Shown here: positions 27,804-37,138 of the stretch, one piece after another | Layout of the letters: each line of letters starts with the position of its first letter | Numbering within the stretch: position 1 is the stretch's first letter | From: an uncultured Gammaproteobacteria bacterium | GTDB taxonomy: Bacteria; Pseudomonadota; Gammaproteobacteria; Pseudomonadales; Pseudohongiellaceae | Direction: 5' to 3' | Assembly (NCBI GenBank): GCA_903853385.1 | Contig: CAINTJ010000011.1 | Coordinates: 1 to 54,024, forward strand | DNA length: 54,024 nucleotides | Made by a program: the position numbers and the translations under genes | The notes under the pieces: model-generated | What the model was told of the DNA's origin: nothing | Database searches by the model: none | What the model saw: the letters and a program-made list of their open reading frames with translations, nothing else

Positions 27804-28672
27804 GACTCCAACACCTTCAGGAAGGTCTGTGCCGCCTTGCTGAGCGTGCGTTCCTTGTGGCGGATGCACACCAGTCGTCGCTGCAGACTCACTGATTTGA
27901 TATTGAGCGCCACCACTGAGCGCTCATCCAGCATCGTGGCGGGCAACACACTCCAGGAATCGCCGATCGACACCAGTGCTTTGAGTGTTTCCAGATAATC
28001 GGTGCTCAGATCCTGGTCCAGTTTCAGCGTCAGGCCGGCATTCTCGAACAACTCGGTCACGATACGCCCGGTATAAAAGCGCACATCCGGCAGGATGGCC
28101 GGGAATTCGCACAGGTCACTCAAGCCGATTTTCTTGCGTTGCAGCAACGGATGGTCACGCGCTACCACGAAATGCAAGGAGTCCTGCCAGATGTCCTGCA
28201 CCAGCAGTGAATCACTGGCGCGGTCTTCGTAGGTGGTGATACCAAGCTCACCTTTGCCGTCCAGAATGTTCTGGTGGGTTTCCTGTGAATTGAGGAAGCT
28301 GATGTTCAGCTTCACGCCCGGATGCTGCTTCTTGTACTCGCGCAACACGCGCGGCAAGCGGTGCAGCCCGATATGGTGACTGGTCACCAGCTTTAGATTG
28401 CCTTGCACCTGTCCCGACAAATCATCGAGGGCCTGGCGGGTTTGCTCGATCAATTGCAGAATCTGGCGGGCACGTGGCAGCAGGCATTCGCCGGCCTCGG
28501 TCAGCGTCAGTTGCCAGCCAATGCGGTCGAACAGGCGCTGGTTCAGATTGGCTTCCAGCGTCAGGATGCGTTTACTGATGGCAGGCTGGGTCAGGTGTAA
28601 GTGGTCGGCAGCACGTGAGAACGAGTTCTGGTCGGCCACTGCCACGAAAGCGCGCAGGTTCTGGAAGTCCAT
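27791..28672 (-). CDS. LysR-family transcriptional regulator
   Basis: DNA-binding regulator with an N-terminal winged helix-turn-helix (residues 1-60, SFSRAADHLHLTQPAISKRI) and a C-terminal substrate-binding domain (about 90-290). ATG 28672 gives the family start MDFQNLRAFVAVAD and 293 residues; TTG 28705 would add eleven unrelated residues. The ligand is unknown. It is divergent from aroC, and a 20-bp palindrome in the gap suits autoregulation plus control of aroC. In Pseudomonas a LysR gene sits near leuC in this same neighbourhood; a role in leucine or aromatic synthesis is an inference from place alone. Confidence 0.88.
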   Translation of the reverse strand: MDFQNLRAFVAVADQNSFSRAADHLHLTQPAISKRILTLEANLNQRLFDRIGWQLTLTEAGECLLPRARQILQLIEQTRQALDDLSGQVQGNLKLVTSHHIGLHRLPRVLREYKKQHPGVKLNISFLNSQETHQNILDGKGELGITTYEDRASDSLLVQDIWQDSLHFVVARDHPLLQRKKIGLSDLCEFPAILPDVRFYTGRIVTELFENAGLTLKLDQDLSTDYLETLKALVSIGDSWSVLPATMLDERSVVALNIKSVSLQRRLVCIRHKERTLSKAAQTFLKVLESHRD

Positions 28673-28690
28673 ATAGGCTCGGCGGGGTGC

Positions 28691-28718
28691 TTGACAATAT
28701 TCCAAATGGTAATGGAAT
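28691..28718. promoter_or_regulatory. Candidate LysR operator between the regulator and aroC
   Basis: ATTCCA-N8-TGGAAT (28699-28718) is a perfect six-base-arm dyad of LysR-box size, overlapping a consensus -35 TTGACA (28691-28696, plus strand); the -10 17 bp on is poor (GGAATT). It lies 27 bp from the LysR ATG. A TTGACA with a weak -10 and a dyad in the spacer would suit activator or repressor control of aroC. Confidence 0.45.
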
Positions 28719-28808
28719 TCATAAAAATTATAAATTTGTTTTATTCATGCAGGGTGGTTAATCTGCGCGCCATCTTGAAGGCCTAACCTACTACAGGGAA
28801 ACACGATC

Positions 28809-29903
28809 ATGTCGGGCAATAGTTTCGGCAAGCTGTTTTGTGTGACTAGCTTTGGCGAAAGCCACGGGCCGGCGCTGGGCTGCATTGTGGATGGCTGTCC
28901 GCCGGGACTGGCACTGACGGAAGCGGATATCCAGCTCGATCTGGATCGTCGCAAGCCCGGCACTTCCCGTTTCACCACCCAACGTCGTGAAGACGATGCC
29001 GTGCGCATCTTGTCGGGCGTGTTCGAAGGGCTGACAACCGGGACTCCGATCGGGCTTCTGATTGAAAACACAGACCAGAAAAGCAAGGACTACGGCAACA
29101 TCAAGGACCTGTTCCGACCGGCCCATGCCGACTACACCTATACCCATAAATACGGCATCCGCGATTACCGGGGCGGTGGTCGCTCCTCAGCACGTGAAAC
29201 TGCGATGCGGGTGGCGGCAGGGGCGATTGCCAAAAAGTACCTGGCGGAAAAATTTGGAGTCAGCGTGCGTGGCTATCTCAGTCAGCTGGGTCCCATCAAG
29301 CTGGAGCTGGTCGACTGGCAGGAGGTTGGCAACAACCCGTTCTTCTGTCCGGATCCCGCCAAAGTAGCTGAGCTGGAAAACTACATGACCGCCCTCAACA
29401 AGGAGGGTAATTCCATCGGCGCCAGAATCACTGTGGTCGCATCCGGTGTGCCGGTTGGGCTGGGCGAGCCAATCTTTGACCGCCTCGATGCCGAGCTGGC
29501 GCATGGCCTGATGAGCATCAATGCCGTCAAGGGTGTGGAGATTGGCGCGGGCTTTGGCGTGGTAGAACACAAGGGTTCCGAGCACCGTGACCTGATGAGC
29601 CCCCAGGGTTTTCTCAGCAACAACGCCGGCGGCATTCTTGGTGGTATCAGCACGGGTCAGGACATCATTGCACATCTGGCATTGAAGCCTACTTCTAGCA
29701 TTAGAATTCCTGGTCAAACAATTGATATTAATGGGAATTCGGTAGAAGTTGTCACCACCGGCAGGCACGATCCCTGTGTAGGAATTCGAGCAACTCCAAT
29801 TGCGGAAGCCATGATGGCGCTGACTTTGATGGATCATCTGCTGCGGCACCGTGCGCAAAACCTGGATGTATCGGTAAAAACGCCTGATATTTCAAAAAGT
29901 TGA
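28809..29903 (+). CDS. aroC: Chorismate synthase
   Basis: Last shikimate-pathway step: elimination of phosphate from EPSP to give chorismate, needing reduced FMN. Signature segments [35 protein letters not shown] with basic substrate-binding residues, and [20 protein letters not shown] are present, as is the C-terminal [17 protein letters not shown]. Length 364 is normal. AGGGAA lies ten bases before the ATG. Chorismate feeds trpF/B/A, found 7 kb downstream. The gene has its own likely promoter. Confidence 0.97.
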   Translation: MSGNSFGKLFCVTSFGESHGPALGCIVDGCPPGLALTEADIQLDLDRRKPGTSRFTTQRREDDAVRILSGVFEGLTTGTPIGLLIENTDQKSKDYGNIKDLFRPAHADYTYTHKYGIRDYRGGGRSSARETAMRVAAGAIAKKYLAEKFGVSVRGYLSQLGPIKLELVDWQEVGNNPFFCPDPAKVAELENYMTALNKEGNSIGARITVVASGVPVGLGEPIFDRLDAELAHGLMSINAVKGVEIGAGFGVVEHKGSEHRDLMSPQGFLSNNAGGILGGISTGQDIIAHLALKPTSSIRIPGQTIDINGNSVEVVTTGRHDPCVGIRATPIAEAMMALTLMDHLLRHRAQNLDVSVKTPDISKS

Positions 29904-29982
29904 AACTGATAGCTCAGTAAAAATTATCTTAATAAATTGCATTAACATTAATAATTAACTATTTGTTAGTAATGAGGTTTTT
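29904..29982. other. AT-rich aroC-leuC spacer
   Basis: Strongly A/T-rich 79 bp. TTGCAT (29937-29942) with TATTTG 17 bp downstream is a weak promoter candidate for leuC. No leucine-rich leader peptide and no terminator hairpin are seen, so classical attenuation is not supported here. Confidence 0.35.
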
Positions 29983-31410
29983 ATGTCAAGCATGACTCTT
30001 TATGACAAGCTGTGGAATTCCCACCTCGTCAAGGAGCTGGAGAACGGCACCGCACTGCTCTATATCGACTTGCACTTCCTGCATGAGGTCACCTCCCCAC
30101 AAGCCTTCGAAGGCTTGCGCCTGGCCGGTCGCAGAGCCTGGCGTGCGAGCGCCAACATGGCGACCCCGGATCATAACGTGCCCACCACCACCAGTGAGCG
30201 TTCACGTGGAGTGGATGGCATCGTGGATCCGGTTTCCAGAATCCAGGTGAAGTTTCTCGACGACAACTGCAAGGACTTCGGCATCGAAGAATTTGCCATC
30301 GACGATCCGCGTCATGGCATCGTGCATGTGATCGGGCCGGAGCAGGGCCGTACCCAGCCGGGCATGACCATCGTTTGCGGCGATTCCCATACCTCCACCC
30401 ACGGTGCGCTTGGCGCACTGGCGCATGGCATCGGCACCTCCGAAGTGGAGCATGTGCTGGCTACCCAGTGTCTGGTGCAGAAGAAAGCCAAGAACATGCT
30501 GGTGCAGGTCAATGGCGCTCTCAAGCCCGGTGTCACTGCCAAGGATGTAATTCTGGCCATCATCGGCAAGATCGGTACTGCCGGCGGCACGGGCTACACC
30601 ATCGAATTTGGTGGTGAAGTGATCCGCAGTCTGTCCATTGAAGGTCGAATGACTGTTTGCAACATGGCCATCGAAGCCGGTGCCCGTGCGGGTCTGGTGG
30701 CAGTTGATGAAAAGACCATCAGCTATCTGCAAGGTCGTCCATATGCGCCGAAAGGCGAGCTGTGGCAGCAGGCGGTGGCTGTCTGGCGTACCTTGGTCAG
30801 CGATAAAGACGCCAAATTTGATGCGGTAGTGGAGCTGGAAGGCGACGATATCGTGCCGCAGGTCAGCTGGGGTACCTCACCAGAAATGGTGGCGCCGGTT
30901 ACCGGCAAAGTCCCCGATCCAGCACTGGCTGCCAACGACAGCAAGAAAGGCAACTACCAGCAGGCCCTCAAGTACATGGGGCTGACGGCGGGCACGCCTA
31001 TCCAGGACATCAAGCTGGATCGCGTTTTCATTGGTTCATGTACCAATTCCCGCATTGAAGATCTGCGCGCGGCAGCCGCTGTGGTCAAGGGGCGCAAAGT
31101 GGCGTCCAACATCCGCGAGGCCCTGGTGGTGCCAGGTTCCGGTTTGGTGAAGGCGCAGGCCGAACAGGAAGGGCTCGATCTGGTATTCAAGGCCGCGGGT
31201 CTGCAATGGCGCGAACCCGGTTGCTCCATGTGTCTGGCAATGAATGCCGATCAATTGGAGCCAGGCGAACATTGTGCCTCCACCTCCAACCGCAACTTTG
31301 AAGGACGCCAGGGCTTCGGTGGTCGAACCCATCTGGTGAGTCCGGCGATGGCGGCAGCGGCCGCGGTCTTTGGTCACTTCGTCGACATTCGCGATGTGCC
31401 TTTGCTTTGA
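29983..31410 (+). CDS. leuC: 3-isopropylmalate dehydratase large subunit
   Basis: Large subunit of the aconitase-family enzyme that isomerises 2- to 3-isopropylmalate in leucine synthesis. Cluster ligands are C353 (GSCTNSR), C414 and C417 (GCSMC), matching E. coli C347/C407/C410. Also seen: [22 protein letters not shown]. Length 475 is typical. GAGG five bases before the first ATG supports MSSMTLYDK rather than the second Met. leuD follows after 44 bp; leuB does not. Confidence 0.97.
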   Translation: MSSMTLYDKLWNSHLVKELENGTALLYIDLHFLHEVTSPQAFEGLRLAGRRAWRASANMATPDHNVPTTTSERSRGVDGIVDPVSRIQVKFLDDNCKDFGIEEFAIDDPRHGIVHVIGPEQGRTQPGMTIVCGDSHTSTHGALGALAHGIGTSEVEHVLATQCLVQKKAKNMLVQVNGALKPGVTAKDVILAIIGKIGTAGGTGYTIEFGGEVIRSLSIEGRMTVCNMAIEAGARAGLVAVDEKTISYLQGRPYAPKGELWQQAVAVWRTLVSDKDAKFDAVVELEGDDIVPQVSWGTSPEMVAPVTGKVPDPALAANDSKKGNYQQALKYMGLTAGTPIQDIKLDRVFIGSCTNSRIEDLRAAAAVVKGRKVASNIREALVVPGSGLVKAQAEQEGLDLVFKAAGLQWREPGCSMCLAMNADQLEPGEHCASTSNRNFEGRQGFGGRTHLVSPAMAAAAAVFGHFVDIRDVPLL

Positions 31411-31454
31411 AAGTCAGGCTAATCAATTAATTACTGAATATAGTTGAAACGAAT

Positions 31455-32093
31455 ATGAAAAAGTTTACTTCCGAAAAAGGGTTGGTCATGCCACTGGACC
31501 GTGCCAATGTGGACACGGACTACATCATCCCCAAGCAGTTCTTGAAGTCGATCAAACGCACCGGGTTTGGCAAGAACCTGTTTGATGAAGCCCGTTATCT
31601 CGACAAGGGGTTGCCTGACCAGGAGTGCACTGGTCGTCCGCTCAATCCTGATTTCGTCTCCAACCAGCCACGCTACCAAGGCGCTTCCATCCTGCTGGCT
31701 CGTGAAAACTTTGGCTGCGGCTCCAGTCGTGAACATGCCCCTTGGGCTTTGGATGACTTTGGAATCCGCTGTGTCATTGCGCCAAGCTATGCCGATATTT
31801 TCTTTAATAATTGCGTGAAGAATGGAATATTGCTCATTGTTTTAGATGAGAAAATGGTAGATCAGCTTTTCCAGGAAACGGCGGCAACCCCTGGCTATAC
31901 GCTGAATGTGGATCTGGCAGCGCAGACTATCGGCAAGCCCGATGGCAGCACAATCAAGTTCGATGTGGAAGCGTCCCGCAAGCACATCCTGCTGAATGGT
32001 CTCGACGACATCGGACTGACCATGCAGCACGCAGATGCGATCAGGGCCTTTGAAAAGTCCTATAAAGAAAAAGCGCCGTGGTTGTTTGCTTGA
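31455..32093 (+). CDS. leuD: 3-isopropylmalate dehydratase small subunit
   Basis: Small swivelling subunit of isopropylmalate isomerase; supplies substrate-binding residues to LeuC. Conserved [21 protein letters not shown] and [13 protein letters not shown] are present; length 212 is normal. No obvious ribosome binding site precedes the ATG (GTTGAAACGAAT), so it may rely on coupling to leuC. The next gene is asd, not the expected leuB. Confidence 0.96.
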   Translation: MKKFTSEKGLVMPLDRANVDTDYIIPKQFLKSIKRTGFGKNLFDEARYLDKGLPDQECTGRPLNPDFVSNQPRYQGASILLARENFGCGSSREHAPWALDDFGIRCVIAPSYADIFFNNCVKNGILLIVLDEKMVDQLFQETAATPGYTLNVDLAAQTIGKPDGSTIKFDVEASRKHILLNGLDDIGLTMQHADAIRAFEKSYKEKAPWLFA

Positions 32094-32148
32094 AACTTTA
32101 GCAAATATTTATAAGTTGCTGATTTAAAAAATATTGTTAAAAATTGAG

Positions 32149-32169
32149 GCGGCTGTGAGCAACAGCCGC
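32149..32169 (+). repeat. Hairpin before asd
   Basis: GCGGCTGT pairs with ACAGCCGC around GAGCA, ending eight bases before the asd ribosome binding site. No T-run follows, so it is not a normal terminator. It may stabilise or delimit asd mRNA. The stem core GCGGCTG/CAGCCGC recurs after asd. Confidence 0.5.
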
Positions 32170-32189
32170 TGAGTGTGAGGAGTAAGTGT

Positions 32190-33212
32190 ATGAGCAAGCA
32201 ATATGACGTTGCTGTGGTTGGAGCAACCGGCGCCGTAGGCAAAACCATAATCCGTATCCTGGAACAGCGCAAGTTTCCAGTCCGCAATCTGTATTTGCTG
32301 GCCAGTGAGCGCAGTGCAGGAGAGACACTCAGCTTTAATAACAAGCAATATATTGTTGAAAATCTTGCAGATTTCGATTTCAGTAAGGCTCAGATCGGAC
32401 TGTTTTCACCGGGTGCCAGTGTGTCCGCGATTTACGCCCCCAAAGCCGCTAAAGCCGGTTGCATCGTCATCGATAACACTTCGCAGTTCCGTTACGAAGA
32501 GGACATCCCGCTGGTGGTGCCGGAAGTAAATCCACATGCGGTGGCGCAGTACAAAAATCACAACATTATTGCCAATCCCAACTGTTCAACTATCCAAATG
32601 CTGGTTGCGCTCAAGCCCATCCATGACAAAGTCGGCATAGCCCGTATCAACGTCTGCACTTATCAGTCGGTATCCGGGACCGGCAAGGAAGCAATCGATG
32701 AACTGGCAGGTCAGACCATCGCCCTGTTGAATGGCAAGGAACCGGAGATCAAGGTCTATCCGAAACAGATTGCTTTCAACGTGATCCCGCAGATTGATGT
32801 GTTTCAGGATAACGGCTACACCAAAGAAGAGATGAAAATGGTCTGGGAAACCCAAAAGATCATGGAAGACCCGAACATTCTGGTAAACCCTACCTGCGTA
32901 CGCGTGCCGGTGTTCTATTCCCACTCCGAGGCCATCCACATCGAGACCCGCCAGAAAATCAGCGTTGAGGAAGTGCGGGCATTGCTGGAAAAGGCGCCAG
33001 GCGTCAAGGTAATGGATGAGCAAAAGGCGGGCGGTTACCCGACTCCGATTCCTGAAGGTACCGACAGTGACGCTACCTGGGTAGGCAGAATCCGCAAGGA
33101 TATTTCTCATCCGAACGGCATCGACCTATGGGTCGTGTCTGACAACCTGCGTAAAGGGGCAGCCCTTAACTCGGTTCAGATCGCAGAAGTGTTGATAAAA
33201 GACTATATCTAA
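32190..33212 (+). CDS. asd: Aspartate-semialdehyde dehydrogenase
   Basis: Reduces aspartyl phosphate to aspartate semialdehyde for lysine, diaminopimelate, threonine and methionine. GATGAVGKTI (NADP fold) and the catalytic cysteine C132 in NPNCSTIQM are intact, so it should be active rather than a Usg-type relative. The late GRIRKDISHPNGIDLW segment carries substrate-binding residues. ATG 32190 follows GAGGAG by seven bases and gives 340 residues, the compact form; five further residues upstream in frame lack support. It is flanked by two related hairpins. Confidence 0.94.
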   Translation: MSKQYDVAVVGATGAVGKTIIRILEQRKFPVRNLYLLASERSAGETLSFNNKQYIVENLADFDFSKAQIGLFSPGASVSAIYAPKAAKAGCIVIDNTSQFRYEEDIPLVVPEVNPHAVAQYKNHNIIANPNCSTIQMLVALKPIHDKVGIARINVCTYQSVSGTGKEAIDELAGQTIALLNGKEPEIKVYPKQIAFNVIPQIDVFQDNGYTKEEMKMVWETQKIMEDPNILVNPTCVRVPVFYSHSEAIHIETRQKISVEEVRALLEKAPGVKVMDEQKAGGYPTPIPEGTDSDATWVGRIRKDISHPNGIDLWVVSDNLRKGAALNSVQIAEVLIKDYI

Positions 33213-33220
33213 TGAATACT

Positions 33221-33261
33221 AGCGGCTGATTTACAAGAGAATTCTCAAGTTCTCAGCCGCT
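33221..33261 (+). repeat. Hairpin after asd
   Basis: AGCGGCTGA and TCAGCCGCT form a perfect 9-bp stem eight bases after the asd stop; the 23-base loop contains the palindrome GAGAATTCTC. No T-run follows. The stem shares GCGGCTG/CAGCCGC with the hairpin before asd. Confidence 0.55.
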
Positions 33262-33424
33262 GTTAGATCAGGCTTCTTCCTCAACCGGTTCACAGATCGT
33301 ATTGGTGGATTGGGTAGCTGGTAGCTTTGGATAGGTGGTTGTTGGCCGGTTCACAGCGTGAGCCGGCAGGATTCCTTGTCGGTCCGGTTGATACAACCGC
33401 CTCCAATGCTGGTCAAGGAGCGCT

Positions 33425-35575
33425 ATGCGATTCACATTCCGAACAGGCACTGCAGCCATCTTTTCATTGATGCTGTCCGCTGCTATAGGCAGCTCGGCTG
33501 TTGCCCAGGGTCTGGGCGAGATAACGGTTGATTCAGCACTCAATCAGCCTTTGCGTGCTCATATCGAATTGTTGGATGTAAGCAAACTCGATGAAACGCA
33601 AGTTAAGGTGGCCCTTGCTTCTGATGCTGAATATGCCCTTGCCCATGTGGTCCGCAGTCCTAATCTTGGCCAGCTGAACTTCCAGGTCGAGATAAAGAAA
33701 GATGGCTCTGGCCGCATTCTTGTCACTTCCGGCACTGACATATCAGAACCATTCCTGGATTTGCTGGTAGGCGTTTCCTGGCCAAATGGCCGCACCTTGC
33801 GCGAATATACTTTGCTGCTGGATCTGCCACAAAATAAAACCCAGGCAGCATCAGTGTCCAGGGTAAGCCCCGCTGTGGCAGGCCCCACATTGCCGATCCC
33901 GACTGCTACTGCGGACTCGAAGCAGTATGAGGTTCAGAAGGGAGACACGTTGTATCAGATTGCTGAGCAAACCCGTCCCTCTGCCAGTGTCGGTGTACAG
34001 CAGATGATGGTCGCGATTCAGCGCGCCAACGAAGATGCGTTGGTCAATAACAATGTCAATCGCATCATGACCGGTAAAGTGCTGCGTATACCGCGCCAGG
34101 ATGAGATCGCATTGATCGATCAGGACGCCGCAGTAGCCCAGATCAATCAGCAAAACCAGGAATTGGATGCACAGCCTCTGGCAGTGAATGACTCGACCGG
34201 TGCCAAGGGCGCTGCGGCCCGCGATGAATTGACTTTGCTCAGTGGCGACCAGGATGCAGGTACCGGTGGCAGCAGTGATCTTGATGCCACCATCAAAACC
34301 CTGAAAAACGAATTGATGTTAAGTGAAGAAAGTCTCGATCGTTCCAAACTCGAGAATCTGGAATTGACCAACCGTCTCAGCGCTGTGCAGGAACAGATCG
34401 ACCTGCTGCAAAATATCATAACAATTGAAGATGAGCGCATTGCCCAGCTGCAAAAACAGTTGAGTACTCAATCTGCAGCCACCAAAGATGCTTTGGCCTC
34501 TGTCGAATCTGCGGCCCAGTCAGCAGCTGAGAGTAGTGCAGGAATAGTTACCTTGTTGAGCAACAGTGTTGTTTTGTTGGGTGGATTGCTGGCAGTGGTA
34601 GTGTTTGTTGCCCTGATGCTGTTCATCAAACGCCGTAATGCACAAGCTGTGATGAATGAGTATGCAGAAGTCTCCCTTGATGAGCTCGCTGACGAGGCCG
34701 GTGAGTCCGAATCCACTGGCGGCATAGGTGCAAGGATTGCCGCATTCCTGTCGCGGTTCCGCCGTGCAGAAGCGGCAGAAGCAGAAGAGCCGACTTTTGC
34801 TGACGAATACAGTGCTGCCCCTGCAGTTACTGCCGAAGCTGCGATTGCCAAATCAGTGCCTGCGACTGTGCCAACCACGGACAAGCTGCTGGACGAAATG
34901 GGAATAACCGATGATTTCATGAGTCTGCATAATGCACTTGATGATGTTGAAGGCGTCAGCGAAACCACCCATCCCAATGCAGCCCCAATGGTGGAAGCTA
35001 CAGCCAGCTTGCCTGCCAAAGACACTGCAGTGGAAGAGGCGGGTGCAGTCATGCAAGAAGCCGCGTTGCTGGAACAGGCGCTGAGTGATGCTGAAGCACA
35101 GGTCGAAGAAGAGCCTGAGGATTTTCTGCAGGCAGCATCTGAAACGCCCCCGTCTGCGCCAGTAATTGCAGCAGTACCGGAAGCATTCGCATTCACTCCG
35201 GAAGCTGTGCCTGAAGCAGTTGGGCAAGCAGAAGAAACGACCGCAGAAGACAAGCCCGAAGTGTTTGAATTCACGTTGCCCAGTCTGGAAGACCTCGACT
35301 CCGATGACAGCGTCGATGGCGATGCAGCCAGCGGGGATGCCTTGGAAGTGCTCGGCTTTGACGAAGATTCTGTCAGCTTTGATGCTGACGAAGAGTCCAG
35401 CGATCTCAGTGGCCCGCAGGATACCCATGATGCCCGCCTTGATCTGGCGGTTGCCTATGAAGCAATGGGCGACATTGATGGGGCAGTGGAAATCCTTGAA
35501 GAAGTCATTGCCAGCGGCAAGTCGGCCCAGATAACTGAAGCGAAGCGGTTGAAACAGAAATGGCAGAATGGCTAA
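33425..35575 (+). CDS. fimV: FimV-type pilus assembly/polar hub protein
   Basis: Inner-membrane peptidoglycan-binding protein needed for type IV pilus assembly, twitching and polar organisation in Pseudomonas and relatives. Signal peptide ending AVA-Q28; FimV N-terminal domain (LGEITVDSALNQPLRAHIELLD); LysM domain at about 165-225 (YEVQKGDTLYQIAEQT); coiled coil at about 285-345; one membrane segment at about 375-402; a long acidic cytoplasmic part; and a C-terminal TPR-like motif (LDLAVAYEAMGDIDGAVEIL, 670-716). At 716 residues it is shorter than P. aeruginosa FimV (about 919), mainly in the acidic region. AGGAG precedes the ATG. truA overlaps its end by 8 bp. Confidence 0.92.
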   Translation: MRFTFRTGTAAIFSLMLSAAIGSSAVAQGLGEITVDSALNQPLRAHIELLDVSKLDETQVKVALASDAEYALAHVVRSPNLGQLNFQVEIKKDGSGRILVTSGTDISEPFLDLLVGVSWPNGRTLREYTLLLDLPQNKTQAASVSRVSPAVAGPTLPIPTATADSKQYEVQKGDTLYQIAEQTRPSASVGVQQMMVAIQRANEDALVNNNVNRIMTGKVLRIPRQDEIALIDQDAAVAQINQQNQELDAQPLAVNDSTGAKGAAARDELTLLSGDQDAGTGGSSDLDATIKTLKNELMLSEESLDRSKLENLELTNRLSAVQEQIDLLQNIITIEDERIAQLQKQLSTQSAATKDALASVESAAQSAAESSAGIVTLLSNSVVLLGGLLAVVVFVALMLFIKRRNAQAVMNEYAEVSLDELADEAGESESTGGIGARIAAFLSRFRRAEAAEAEEPTFADEYSAAPAVTAEAAIAKSVPATVPTTDKLLDEMGITDDFMSLHNALDDVEGVSETTHPNAAPMVEATASLPAKDTAVEEAGAVMQEAALLEQALSDAEAQVEEEPEDFLQAASETPPSAPVIAAVPEAFAFTPEAVPEAVGQAEETTAEDKPEVFEFTLPSLEDLDSDDSVDGDAASGDALEVLGFDEDSVSFDADEESSDLSGPQDTHDARLDLAVAYEAMGDIDGAVEILEEVIASGKSAQITEAKRLKQKWQNG

Positions 35576-36413
35576 GGCTCTGATCCCGGGAGACTCGCAG
35601 CAGGATTCCCCTGGCAAAGGGGTGACCATAGCAAGAATTGCCCTTGGCATTGAATACGATGGCAGCGCCTACAGCGGCTGGCAATCCCAACTGAATCCGC
35701 ATTTGCAGACAGTCCAGGAGTGCGTCGAAAGGGCGCTCTCCCAAGTTGCTGATCATCCCGTTAAAGTGTGGTGTGCCGGGCGTACTGATGCCGGGGTACA
35801 CGCCAGCGGTCAGGTAATCCACTTCGATACCACCGCCTTGCGTCCGCTCAAGGCATGGATACTTGGCGGCAATTCCAATCTGGCACGCACGATTGCCGTG
35901 CGCTGGGCTTGCAAGGTTTCCCACGATTTTCATGCGCGTTTTTCGGCTACCAGTCGACGTTACCGTTATCTGATCAGCAACACTTCGGTGCGGCCGGCCA
36001 TGTACAGCAATTTCCTCACGCATCATCGCCGGCCGCTGGCAATCGGTAGCATGTATGAGGCCGCGCAAATGTTGTTGGGAGAAAATGATTTTTCTTCGTT
36101 TCGGGCTGCCGGTTGCCAATCGCGCACAGCGATGCGCAATATCACAGAAGTGACAGTTAGCCGGTGCGGGGAGCTGGTGACGATCGAGATCGAAGCCAAT
36201 GCCTTTTTGTTGCATATGGTACGCAACATCGTGGGCACCCTGCTGGAAATCGGCCAAGGCGACCAACCCCCGGCGTGGATGGGGCAATTGCTGTCCCTGC
36301 GTGACCGCAACCGGGCTGCGCCTACCGCTCCAGCCCAGGGCTTGAGCCTGATCCAGGTACGTTATCCCGAGGTGTTCGCCATCCCGTCCAGCCTGTCCGC
36401 AACCCCGCCTTAG
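35568..36413 (+). CDS. truA: tRNA pseudouridine synthase A
   Basis: Makes pseudouridine at positions 38-40 of the tRNA anticodon arm. LGIEYDGSAYSGWQ and the catalytic aspartate motif AGRTDAGVHASGQV (Asp about 73) are present. Length 281. The ATG at 35568 overlaps fimV; a GTG at 35622 would start at VTIARIALGIEYDG, closer to the usual TruA N-terminus, so the first 18 residues are uncertain. fimV-truA-trpF is the Pseudomonas order. Confidence 0.94.
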   Translation: MAKALIPGDSQQDSPGKGVTIARIALGIEYDGSAYSGWQSQLNPHLQTVQECVERALSQVADHPVKVWCAGRTDAGVHASGQVIHFDTTALRPLKAWILGGNSNLARTIAVRWACKVSHDFHARFSATSRRYRYLISNTSVRPAMYSNFLTHHRRPLAIGSMYEAAQMLLGENDFSSFRAAGCQSRTAMRNITEVTVSRCGELVTIEIEANAFLLHMVRNIVGTLLEIGQGDQPPAWMGQLLSLRDRNRAAPTAPAQGLSLIQVRYPEVFAIPSSLSATPP

Positions 36414-36505
36414 CAAGCTGGTTCAAGACCGGGCAGGCGAAATCTGAGGTACTACTGGAAGCCCAGATACTTTAAACTTGCGCCTCCCTGTAACAGGTTG
36501 AATTT

Positions 36506-37138
36506 GTGCAGCAAACCCATAGAACCAGAGTCAAGATTTGCGGTATCACGCGGGTTGAGGATGCACTGGCAGCAGCAGAAGCGGGCTCTGATGCGATCGG
36601 CCTGGTGTTCTATGCAGGCAGCAAGCGCGTGGTGACCCTGCAGCAAGCGCAAACCATCGTTGCATCAGTGCCGCCTTTCGTTACTGTGGTTGGCTTGTTT
36701 GTGAACGCGGCCCGCAATGAAATCGAAGCAGTATTGTCGGCAATCCCGCTTGGTCTGTTGCAATTCCACGGTGATGAAAGTGCCGACTATTGCAGCAGCT
36801 TCCGCCGTCCTTTCATCAAAGCTGTGCGTATGAAGGCAGGTGTTGATCTGGATGCTGCCAGTCAGGGTTTTGAACAGGCCCAAGGCTTGTTGCTGGATGC
36901 CTGGGATGCCGGCAGTTTCGGAGGGACCGGGCAAACTTTTGATTGGAAAAATGCAAGGCCGACTGCTGCCCGTTCTCGTATCATACTGGCCGGTGGTTTG
37001 ACCCCTGCCAACGTCGCTGAAGCCATCAGCACAGCCCGGCCCTGGGCCGTGGATGTCAGCTCGGGAGTGGAGCTCGCTCCCGGCATCAAATCAGCAGCAC
37101 TCATGCAATCTTTTATTAGTGAGGTACAACGTGTCTGA
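36506..37138 (+). CDS. trpF: Phosphoribosylanthranilate isomerase
   Basis: Third step of tryptophan synthesis, an Amadori rearrangement in a TIM barrel. Catalytic Cys12 in VKICGITR, the [12 protein letters not shown] loop, and the acid in LLLDAW are seen; [13 protein letters not shown] and VDVSSGVE bind the phosphate. Length 210. The start is GTG 36506 with CAGG upstream. trpB begins inside the last eight bases. trpC and trpD are not in the window, the split arrangement common in Pseudomonas-like genomes. Confidence 0.96.
   Translation: MQQTHRTRVKICGITRVEDALAAAEAGSDAIGLVFYAGSKRVVTLQQAQTIVASVPPFVTVVGLFVNAARNEIEAVLSAIPLGLLQFHGDESADYCSSFRRPFIKAVRMKAGVDLDAASQGFEQAQGLLLDAWDAGSFGGTGQTFDWKNARPTAARSRIILAGGLTPANVAEAISTARPWAVDVSSGVELAPGIKSAALMQSFISEVQRV

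Noticed and set aside
34468-35650. Two long antisense frames (268 and 265 codons) inside fimV
   Set aside because: Ser/Ala-rich or Cys/Phe-rich shadows of the acidic fimV coding sequence with no domain features.
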